Shown piece after piece: positions 26,846 to 39,100 of a stretch of DNA of 64,000 nt; the stretch's first letter is position 1, and each line of letters begins with the position of its first letter. The stretch covers positions 739,491-803,490 of the forward strand of contig CM057157.1 in assembly GCA_029962745.1 (NCBI GenBank). The letters run 5' to 3'. Position numbers and translations under genes: made by a program. This DNA is from Echinometra lucunter. Taxonomy: Eukaryota; Echinodermata; Echinoidea; Camarodonta; Echinometridae. The notes under the pieces are model-generated. The model was not told the DNA's origin. It saw only the letters and a program-made list of their open reading frames with translations, and did not search any database.

Positions 26846-29800
26846 CGTTTAGGATGAAGTCCAAAGGATATGATAAGCAATGCTCATAAATCTTATGAGA
26901 ATGGCTACCGAGAAAACGTGTGGAGTGTAAAAAGAGCATGGGTGCATTGATGTTTTTCAACAAACTGTCATGCAAATGGAAGATTTCACAAATGCCATCA
27001 AAACTTTAAAGGTTTGACTTTTGGATCTTTGTGAAATTAGCGTAAACTGGAATGACAAAACATAGGACCTTCTTTCCACTGCACATAGCGGGATACTTTT
27101 TGAAATATTTCTAATCAAATCTCACTGAGTTTTTTTTTTTTTTTTTCGTAGATTCCCCATATTCAATTTGATTTCATTGAACAAGTTTCCAATACCAGTG
27201 GCAGCAAAAAGTATAAATGACAAGCCCAAAGAAACTAATTGAGCGTAAAGCACACAAAGTATCGAGTGTTTTACAGATCATTATAATCACATACTCTTGA
27301 ACATGAAACCGGTTAAAATCTTTAAATCAATGATTACGTACTCTAAGGCAGTGCCATCCAACCAACTAAAATCTCCCCAGCCGTGTCTTTGTAGCCCGAA
27401 CCAGTAACAAAAATATTCAGCACATGATGTACAAGGAGGCAGTAAGTTTTTGAGAAAGGTCTGTATCAAAAAGAAAAAGAGAGGAAAAATATAAAAATGA
27501 CTAAACTTTGAATCTGTGATGATTCTTCTTTTCTTTTCTAAAATTTTATCCAACGATGTTTATAGAACTAGGCCTGTGTATCGACCAATTGATGTAATAT
27601 TGGGTTATTTGCGGTCATGAATACCAAAGATGTGGCCTAGTGAAAAGTGTATTGACTGAATTCGAACAAAATATGATATTTGAAATCAGGACAGAGTGAG
27701 AGTACATCTAAATATGTCTAAAATATGTATTGGATTTACTCATTTGTTTTTTTAACCAATCTACCGCCACGATTATTCCGTGTTATTTTGTGTTATATAA
27801 TGTTCTTCCTGACAGTTTTTTAATTTCCCTTTCCCCCAGTTTCAATCACTGGCGTACATCCGTTAGGAGGAGGGGGGGGGGGAGGGGGGTGGGGACGGTG
27901 GTGATCGAAATATTTTGCCGAAATTTCTTGCTCTCACTCACTGGTATATCTCGAACGGGGATCGAACCCACGACCTCCCGTTCATGAGGCGGACGCTTTA
28001 TCAATAAGTAAGCCAACATGCCTGATTATAACCGGGTATGGGACTGGAAAATAACATACACGTGTCCAGGTCAAATGCATCTTTCCAAGTAAAGTATATA
28101 ATATTTCTATAGCTTCGTATGAGATACAGCAGACATCACCAATATCACGGTCTTTTAACCCATTAACTACTGAATTATCTTTTTCCCACATTCAGGGGCA
28201 CTCCGGTTCAAGTAGCCAAGAGTAACCATCTGTTCTTGTACCAACATTGGGCAGGACGGCAATATTTTGACAAGAGATGGGTAACCAGTGCTTTATGATC
28301 AATAACAAAATAAATGTTAAGTGCATAAGTCTGAGCGTGAACGATTTTTTTTTTTTTTTTTTTTTTTGGTGGGGGGGGGGGTAAATTAAACGAAAAATAG
28401 GAGAAATTTTCTGAGGCTAAAAAAGAAAAGTAAAGAACATTTTAGAAATTGACGTAAAGGTATGTTTTTTGCATTGCCCCCCCCCCCCACATTCCCTGTT
28501 TCAGCTCAGAAAATCTGGAGACACCCATTATCTATGAAATTCTCTGTAGCAAAGAAATTTGGACTCAAGATAAAGTTTTACATTTATTTCTTCTGTTTTG
28601 ATCATCGCCAAGTCACCACCATAACTCTGACATGTTGTCCTTCCATCGTTCAACGTTGCTATCGGTTGCTCCATGATGAGATACTGAGACTCTCCTAATT
28701 CGTGCCATCTGCAACCAACATCTATGGGCAGAGAAATAATCCAAATCCATTATTTTTTGCATTATCGGTGTATTTTGTCAAACATAAAACCTAAACATTG
28801 ATATTTCTATAAGACCAGGGCCGTACGCAGAATTTTTTCCGGGGGGAGCATGACGCGTAAAATTTTTCGAAGAAGCTCAAAGGCCAGAGAGTGAAGCGAG
28901 CGAGCTGGCCATGAGGGCGATTTTGCATTTCTAAAAGTGAAATTGAAGGATTTGGTGTGCAAATCGTGGTTTTTGTGAAAATCTGAAAATATGTAAGTTT
29001 TGATGGGGGGGGGGGGGGGGTCGGACACATATTCACCCACACGTTGGTTATTTTGAACAATCCTTTTTAGAGTGTAGGACTTCATTGCACAAATAAGTTA
29101 TTCAGAATTGAATAAGGAAATAGAATAACATCAAGAATGAACATTCACTCAACAAAAATGTGTGCATTGTTTGTGTATATTTTATAATAAAAATAATCAT
29201 GAAGTTAATCCTCATTAACTAATTGATTGATTGATCAGGTTTATTAAAAATCAACAAAACAAAGCAGCCGTAAGGCTGATACAGTTTGCTTTACAGAGTC
29301 ACATATAACAAGATAAAATCAACATTAAAAATACTACGTGATAAAAAAGCGGTGCCAGGCAAAAATGTCAGAGGTAAAAATGTCAGAGGAAAAAATGTCA
29401 GAGGTAAAAATGTCAGAGGTAAAAATGTCAGAGGTAAAAATGTCAGAGGTAAAAATGTCAGAGGAAAAAAATGTTAGAGGTAAAAATGTCAGAGGTAAAA
29501 ATGTCAGAGGTAAAAATGTCAGAGGTAAAAATGTCAGAGGTAAAAATGTCAGAGGAAAAAATGTCAGAGGAAAAAATGTCAGAGGTAAAAATGTCAGAGG
29601 TAAAAATGTCAGAGGTAAAAATGTCAGAGGTAAAAATGTCAGAGGGAAAAATGTCAGTGGTGAAAATGTCAGAGGTCGAAAATGTCAGAGGTAAAAATGT
29701 CAGAGGTAAAAAATTAATGTCAGAGGTATGCCAGATTGGGAAATGTTTAAGTGACATGTTTCAGGTACGAATACTGAATTATAGAAATTATGGGGAGTGG

Positions 29801-32800
29801 GATATATTCAAATATTTTCTGTAAACATACTGTGTCTATACTTGAATGCCCTTGTCTTGGCCATTTGGAAATAACGGTTATGGTGTTGGCGGGGTGAACG
29901 TTCTGGTATGCGCGCATTGCCCTCGTTTTCACCGCGGGGACGGGCATTGTAAAAACGATGGTGGGAAAAAAACTGGGTTGGTAACACGAGTAGCTGACCA
30001 CACACATTCCACACGATTGCGCGATTTTAATATGTACATTCCTCTTCATAAGCTCCCTCCCCCCCCCCCCCCCCCCCACTCCAATAAAGCGTGGTATACG
30101 TGAACGAATGCTTCAATATTATTGTCCTTATACGTAAGGAAGAATAGGAAGTAAGCGAAATTGAATCGTTAATTCGATCTATTTCTCGACCTTTTGTACT
30201 ATTTCATCCGATACGCTGCGGAATTTACAACTTTTAAAAAGAATTATTCAATTAGATAATTGTGTTAGCATATGCAAAACATCAAACGTGGATATCCCTT
30301 CTTAAGTTCATCTACCATTCTGTCATTCCACTTAAGATCTTAAATCATTTAGATATAATCCTGTAACTTAATTAATCTCTCAAAGAAAATAATGAACATC
30401 ATCCCATGCTACATTTCTTACCCAAAACGCGCGATTTACTTATCGCTTGCTGAAATTGTCATAAATATGTTTCACAGTGCAATCGTGTCAAGCGGCCAAA
30501 TCTTAAACACAGAGAAGGAACTGGGCATTCGTTTGCTGCTATATTTGGAGTCAGCTAAACAAGTGCTCGGAAGATCAAAACACTGTTGGGAAATGCGCAC
30601 ATACCAGGATGTTCTTCCGGCCAAAACAAGATTGTTCTCATTAGGTGGTTGAATGGGGCAGCATTATCACTTTCACATCAAATGAGTAAGACAGGAAGGC
30701 CAGTTGAATGACTGAACATACACACTTTTACAAAGAGCAGTATTATTGTGATCACTCCATTTATACGGTATGAATTCTTTTTTTAATATCTCAAATTCAA
30801 TATTCTTACCTGTAACACGTTCACTTCGGCATTTTCAGAGCTGACATTTTTATCCCTGACATTTTTACCTCTGACATATTTACCTCTGACATTTTTTTTT
30901 TGGACATTTTTACCTCTGACATTTTTACCTCTGACATTTTTACCTCTGACATTTTTTCCTCTGACATTTTTTCCTCTGAACATTTTTACCTCTGACATTT
31001 TTACCTCTAACATTTTTACCTCTGACATTTTTCCTCTGACATTTTTACCTCTTACATTTTTACACCGAACCAAAAAAGCATGGAGCTACACGCTAATTCA
31101 GGTATACAGCAATTATACATGTATGTGAAAATTAACAGTTGAAAAATTAGCAATTATAATTGTACACGATAATTCATATCTAAGGAAAACGTGAGAGCCA
31201 AAATGAGGAATAATTTCATTATTATGTTGAATTAAAGTAATGTAGTTTGGGTGATATCATGAAGTTGAATAACAGAAAGTTAATCAGATCTTCATTCCGG
31301 ATTATCAGTGAAATGAAATAATAGGAGAGATCAAACCAACGGTCATGGAAAAAAATGAAGACAGAGAGAGAGAGGGGGGGGGGGGGGGACAGAGAGAGAG
31401 ACAGAGAGTTGTAGTAGGGAACAGTAGAGTAATATAGGAATACAATATCAGAGAGGCTATGTTTTCTAGGTCCGAATCCCATCCTCTCCCCATGTAAATC
31501 TTACATTTCACCTTTCAATGTCGGTAATTTTTTCCTCAAGCTTCTAAGAGTTGACCTTGCTGCATGTAAAAGAAACATTACAATCTTTCAGTCCACCCTT
31601 CCTTTATATAATTCTATAACATCTGAAGTGACCATGGTGATGATTGACTTTGTTATTTCTTTTAATCTTTTCCCTACCCGATGTGGTATTGAGTGCAACA
31701 CAGCGTACACCTCTTTAAATTCCCTTATGATTTCTTAACATATCCTTTTTTAATCGTGAATGGAGTGGACTTTTACTTTACATTGTTTATTCCTAATCAC
31801 CTTGTTCTCTTAACATATTCTGTCAATTAATCCAGCTTCGTTTCACCTCTTTCAATGCTCTACCATTTTGATAGAGTTGTACATTTATGGTTGATCCCAT
31901 TTGAAATTTAATCAACTTTATGATTACTTCACTCGATCATTAACTTATGATGTCTAATATTACGGTTTGTTACTATAGGATAAAAATCACCAGCATATAA
32001 GGGAAGGTATATGTCCATTCAGTTGATAGTCAAGTGATTAAATAAGCATTGAAAACTGAACAAGGGGGAAAAGGGTCCCTTGAATAGTCCCTACTTAGCT
32101 GAAGGAAAGATTTTATTGATTAACAGCTTTTAGCAATCTACTCAGTACCCACAAGTAGTTTTGACCTATTGAAATATCTTTATCTCTACCTCTCCCCGGA
32201 TGTTCATTCGTCACCTTTTCGAGCCTTATGTGATATGTTAGGTTAGTAAATGGATCCTCACCTGTACTCATCGATTTCTTGAATATTCTTTGATTATTAA
32301 TGTTTATTGTTCTACATATAGTCATAGTCTATCTTTACTTCCCCTTGTGTTTTTATTTTTTATATAGTTTTACATAACTTAGCGGTATATCAGCCCTCCT
32401 TTACTCAAATGATAGCATGCCGAATACTGTTTTTTTAAAGCTGAAAACACTTATTTCTTATACTCTCCACACCACACTTTCTGATGTCTGATGCTTAAGT
32501 ATTTACTGTGCTAAATTTACTTTAAACATGTTAAATTTACTTTGCTATACTTCCCAATGTTAATCTTACTTTATATACTATTGTTAATGTTAACAACCGC
32601 CTTTTTCTCTCTCTTTCTCCCTCTCTTAACCTATTTCTCTTAAACCCTGTCCTCATCGTGCCTTTTCAGAACACGAAGCTTCTTCTCGTGGTTGTTCACT
32701 AACTTTAAAATTCATTCCTTTGCACGTATGTTAATTTCAATTCAGTGATACTTTGTTAGTATTTTCTAAGTTTATCTTGTATTTACAATTGTAACAGTTG

Positions 32801-32834
<34 letters not shown>

Positions 32835-34602
32835 TATTGTAAAAATATTGTACAATTCAGCTGTCAGGTGCATTACACATATTTTGTTGAATAAATAAAC
32901 CATTATTATTATATCTATATTTGAAGCCCTACTGGTTTGCACCTAGTCTTGCTTGACAAATCCAACAGCCAAAGTTAAGAAGGTCACGTGTAAGACGAGT
33001 ATCGATCTCCATCAAGCCATCTGTAATGTTCTATTCACCCTTATCTTTTGATTTCTGTATTCAAAAATCTGTCAGTAGGCCTGCAGTACTGATAGCTTTT
33101 AACTGTAAATCATTTCCCAGTTCTCTATTCCTTCCATCCTATTTTAGTATTATTACCTTTTAATTACATAATTGTTTCGAAAGCAAATAAACATAACATG
33201 ATGAATCAATTTCCCCTTTAACAGGATACATACCTCGTGTTCGTTCACAAATATACGGGAATGATTGCTGTGGACCTTGGTCATACCAGGAGGGACCAGA
33301 ACGTAGACCAAGACAGCCCCATGAGTTCTGATTGTTTGGTTCAATTCCTTTATACCAATTATTAAACCTATATGAGCAAACAGCATAATAAAACATCACA
33401 TGAGTTTCATTGTAAATTATAAAACTGTACAAAACAAGTGAATGAGAAAAAAGAGGAAAGAATAAGATAGAAAAACAAAAACTGGTCCAAATTAAATTAA
33501 GTGCTAATAATATTACGGGAAAAGAATTATTTTCTCAACATACTTAGTTTATAATGCTACATGGTTTTCCTACTGGATGTATAGACCTGAGATAAAAGAC
33601 AGCTATACTCGCAGAAAGTATTCATCATGTACACGTCAATACCTCTTTTATGATGATTAAAGTCGATTAAGGCGCCTGGCTGGAATGCTCCCTAGGGAGT
33701 GGAGAAGGTGCATACACTGTATGCGGGCAAGCCTGAATCCGATGACCGGGGTAATAATATTTCTGTAAAGCGCTTAGAGACTCTCTTGGAGATGTATTAG
33801 GCGCTATATAAATCCAGAATATTATTATTATTATTATTATCTAAATTCAACGCTATGACGAATAAACATATTACACACTCTCTCTCTTCGTCAACTGACA
33901 CCAATATTAATAACTAGTGATGATGATAACTGTAACAATACTGATTATAATGCGTTTATCACATAAAAGGGTGGGGGGTCAATATGGGCTTCACACGTGT
34001 GTAAAGAATTAAATATTTAAAGATCCCACTTTAAAAACTGTATGACTATAATATACATAAAAGGACGATTACTGAATATAAACTGATATTCAAGTAGTGA
34101 TAAACGAAAAGAAACGTGCAGAAAAGTATATGTATAGATATATCAGTCTAATTTCAGTCCATACTAAAAGGTTTGAATTGTAAGTACAGATACACAATTA
34201 TATTTCATACATTTTTATGCATTATTTCAACTTCTACGATATGGAAAACATTTTTCTGAACCACTACACTAATCAAAGATATCCCCACTGAGGGAAATTA
34301 CTTCTTTTTTAACAACGGGGGTGTTAAACCTCAATATTTGTGTCACTAATCAACGATATCCCGAATGAGGGAAATTACTCCTCGCTTAACACCGGGAGTG
34401 TTAAACCTCAATATTTGTGTCATTTGGCCAAAATCCTACGACATGTACGAGTCACATAGTTTGGGTTAAAATGATATTAGTGGTCACAATTAGTGTGTCA
34501 TGGTAACATGTTAGTATATTATTATTATTTTTTTTTTTAAGATCGGTGTAGAGGCCATAAAACAACACAAGGTGGCAGCATTCACATAACTGCGGGATAC
34601 GC

Positions 34603-34654
<52 letters not shown>

Positions 34655-36139
34655 CATTTGGGATGAAGTCCAAAGGATATGATAAGCAATGCTCATAAAT
34701 CTTATGAGAATGGCTACCGAGAAATCGTGTGGAGTGTAAAAAGAGCATGGGTGCATTGATGTTTTTCAACGAACCGTCATGCAAATGGAAGGTTTCACAA
34801 ATGCCATCAAAACTTTAAAGGTTTGACTTTTGGATCTTTGTGAAATTCGCGTAAACTGGAATGACAAAACATAGGACCTTCTTTCCACTGCACATAGCGG
34901 GATACTTTTTGAAATATTTCTAATCAAATCTCACTGAGTTTTTTTTTTTTTTTTCGTAGATTCCCCATATTCAATCTGATTTCATTTAACAAGTTTCCAA
35001 TACCAGTGGCAGCAAAAAGTATAAATGACAAGCCCAAAGAAACTAATTGAGCGTAAAGCACATAAAGTATCGAGTGTTTTACAGATCATTATAATCACAT
35101 ACTCTTGAACATGAAACCGGTTAAAATCTTTAAATCAATGATTACGTACTCTAAGGCAGTGCCATCCAACCAACTAAAATCTCCCCAGCCGTGTCTTTGT
35201 AGCCCGAACCAGTAACAAAAATATTCAGCACATGATGTACAAGGAGGCAGTAAGTTTTTGAGAAAGGTCTGTATCAAAAAGAAAAAGAGAGGAAAAATAT
35301 AAAAATGACTAAACTTTGAATCTGTGATGATTCCTCTTTTCTTTTCTAAAATTTTATCCAACGATGTTTATAGAACTGTGTATCGACCAATTGATGTAAT
35401 ATTGGGTTATTTGCGGTCATGAATACCAAAGATGTGGCCTAGTGAAAAGGGTATTGACTGAATTCAAACAAAATATGATATTTGAAATCAGGACAGAGTG
35501 AGAGTACATCTAAATATGTCTAAAATATGTATTGGATTTACTCAATTTTTTTTAAAAACCAATCTACCGCCACGATTATTCAGTGTTATTTTGTGTTATA
35601 TAATGTTCTTCCTGACAGTTTTTTTTAATTTCCCTTTCCCCCAGTTTCTACCACTGGCGTGCATCCGTTACGAGGAGGGGGGGGGGGGGGCGGTGGTGAT
35701 CGAAATATTTTGCCGAAATTTCTTGCTCTCACTCACTGGTATATCTCGAACGGGGATCGAACCCACGACCTCCCGTTCATGAGGCGGACGCTTTATCAAT
35801 AATTAAGCCAATGTGCCTGATTATAACCGGGTGTGGGACTGGAAAATAACATACACGTGTCCAGGTCAAATGTATCTTTCCAAGTAAAGTATAAAATATT
35901 TGTATAGCTTCGTATGAGATACAGCAGCCATCACCAATATATCACGGTCTTTTAACCCATTAACTACTGAATTATCTTTTTCCCACATTCAGGGGCACCC
36001 CGGTTCAAGTAGCCAAGAGTAACCATCTGTTCTTGTACCAACCTTGGGCAGGACGGCAATATTTTGACAAGAGAGGAGTAAACAGTGTTTAATGATCAAT
36101 AACAAAATAAATGTTAAGTGCATGAGTCTGAGCGTGAAC

Positions 36140-36170
<31 letters not shown>

Positions 36171-39100
36171 GGGGGGGGGTAAAAGTAAATGAAAAATAGG
36201 AGAAAAAAGAAAAGTAAAGAACATTTTAGAAATTGACGAATAGGTATGTTTTTTTGCATTGCCCCCCCCCCCAATTCCCTGTTTCAGCTCAGAAAATCTG
36301 GAGACACCCATCATCTATGAAATTCTCTGTAGCAAAGAAATTTGGACTCAAGATAAAGTCTTACATTTATTTCTTCTGTTTTGATCATCGCCAAGTCACC
36401 ACCATAACTCTGACATGTTGTCCTTGCATTGTTCAACGTTGCTATCGGTTGCTCCATGATGAGATACTGAGACTCTCCTAATTCGTGCCATCTGTAACCA
36501 ACATCTATGGGCAGAGAAATAATCCAAATCCATTATTTTTTGCATTATCGGTGTATTTTGTCAAATATAAAACCTAAACATTGATATTTCTATAAGACCA
36601 GGGCCGTACCCAAAAAATTTTTTCCTTGGGGGGTGGGGGGCAAGACGCGTAAAAATTTTCGAGGAAGCTGAAAGGTCAGGGAGCGAAGCGACCGAGCTGG
36701 TCACGAGGGCGCTTTTGCATTTTTAAAAGAAAAATTGAAGGTTTTGGTGTGCATTTCTCGTGGTTTGTGTGAAAATTTAAAAATGTGTAAGTTTTCAAAA
36801 TTCGGGGGGGGGGGGCAACTCCCCCCCCCCCCGGCGCGTACGGCCATGTATAAGACCTTGAACCTATATACTGTTACGTATTTGAAAGTAGAAAAATACA
36901 CGGCTAAGGATAAATACATCAGGGACAGATTACATTTATTTCTGCTGTGCTGATCATCGCCAAGTCACCGCCATAACTCTGACAAGCTGCCCTGGCATAT
37001 CGTCCAACGTTGCTCTCTGTTTTCACACAATGACTGAGATTCACTGAACTCATCTACCATGTCTACAACCAACATCTGTTTACAATAATCATAATGTCAC
37101 GAATACTACACTCTAAAAAGGATTGGTCAAAATGACCAATCCTTTGATTAATGTGTCCAACCAAAGATTGACCAATATGATAGTTAATATTACCAACTTA
37201 TTGGGTAAAATGTACCAAAATTTTGGTTGATTTTGATGGGGGGGGGGGGGGGGGGGGGGGTCGGGTCGGACACATATTCACCAACACGTTGGTTATTTTG
37301 ACCAATCCTTTTTAGAGTGTAGGACTTCATTGCACATATAAGTTATTCAGAATTAAGTAAGGAAATAAACAGAATAACATTAAGAATGAACATTCACTCA
37401 GCGCAAATGCGTGCATTGTTTGTGTATATTTTATAATCAAAATGAACATGAATTTAATCCTCATTAAGATGATTATGTAATCAACATTATAACAATATCG
37501 CATTCCTGAGAACAAAACGCAGGGCATATAGCATGAAATAATATACATATACATGTATTTATCACCAGGATTTATCATTCATAATCAGCTTTATGGTTTC
37601 ATATCATAATGCGGTAAGTGCCAACGATTCGGACAAAGTTATTCAAAATTACATCAATGGAATTAGGTGTGAGTAGAAATACAAACCGCCATGAATGCAA
37701 ACCGCCATAGCTGCTTCTCGATAAAGGAGTTCACAGTTATTATCTAAGCCTTTATTTTAGTATTTCTTAGTAATACTACCCCCGAAGCAAAGTTTGTGGA
37801 TCAGCCGGGGGGGGGGGGGCATGCCGTACGCACATGGGGGACGGGGGCAGTTGCCCTTAGAAATTTTCACATCCCCCTTTCAATTTTTGTTCTTACTTTT
37901 TTATTGAAAACTTCGAAAAAATACACCCAAAGTGTGCACCAGTCTTTCAATCTAAATTCTAAAAGTGCGAAAGCTCCAGCCCCGTTGTTTCACTCTCTCG
38001 CTTGCGTGTTCCCTTAAATATTGAACATATTCTTACCCCCCCCCCCCCGCCCCCCGCCAAAAAAAAAAAAAAGATTCCTGCGTACGGCCATGGGGGGAGG
38101 GGGTGCATTAACTAGTGGCGCCACACAGTTTTTTATCACCGAAGTAATATGAAATAGAGGGTTGACATTATGCAGAGGACAAATAGACGGTCTCTTGTTC
38201 GTTAGCATTTTATTTGGGTAGGTCACATGTGGAATACTATACTCTTACGGAGCCCGTAAACTCATCTTGTCTTCCATATCTTACGACCTCCGTAGGGAGA
38301 CAAGCTCTGACTGAACGATTTTCATAAGATTTCACGGGCTCCTTAAGGGCATCATAGCCTCTACTATTTTGTTTAGTGTGAAGTTTGACAAATTTTTAAA
38401 AATCGTAAGCCCGTAGCCCGTAGACTTTTCGTAGATGGCACTGCCGATCTCCATGCAGCCTCTGTACGAAAATCGTACGATCTCTGTACGATATATGTGT
38501 AGAGGCTGAGGAGACCGAAGGGCAACTGAACTGATATTGCACGATATTCTTACGATCTCCGCAAATCCTCTGTACAGCCTATTCCCTAGGGTCTCTATGA
38601 GAAGTCGCGCGATACTCACAGATAATGTGAACACATAATTATTACGTCGTAGACCGTAGCCATCTGCGATGCCCCCAAAATCGTACGAAACATTTTAGAT
38701 GAATTTATAGTACGGCATCCGCAGTCAAATAAGACCTAAGCATTAGAAGGAGCCGACCATACCCAAATAACGAACAAGAGAGAGAATTTTCGGTCTAAGG
38801 ACAAACGTGAATAAAGAGTTTGATGATCATACTTGTATAACCAAGACGTTATCAGTAGACCAAAGTATAACTACTAAACATGAATACTTACCGACAGGTA
38901 TTTGACAGATATGTCGCCGTTCCGAAGTGCAGGTTACTCGGTTCCATTTGCCATGAATTTGGTAGTTAGAATGAGACCTCATAACACCGCAGTAGGGTGG
39001 GCTCCCGCTCGAGGCTAGATCCTCAGTATCAACCCAGTTGTTATACCTTGAATTAATTTGAACAGGTAGGGTCGATATAGGCCTATTATATACATTTTAT

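Larger units (their letters stand above)
13404..29219. repeat. Segmental duplication, copy A (carries CTLD-1A)
   Basis: Once the insertions at 13731-20405 and 20876-24499 are discounted, this stretch aligns along its length with 31465-37470 in the same orientation, including all three CTLD-1 exons, a tRNA-derived SINE and a 76-bp local tandem repeat. Outer borders approximate. Confidence 0.9.
31465..37470. repeat. Segmental duplication, copy B (carries CTLD-1B)
   Basis: Same-orientation paralogue of copy A, without the two large insertions but with an added SINE at 33670-33840 and an intact pair of MITEs at 36599-37319. Confidence 0.9.

Noticed and set aside
29286..31073. KNVRG/EVKMS repeat proteins
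   Set aside because: A 15-bp stop-free unit yields open frames in several phases on both strands; no start context, no family.
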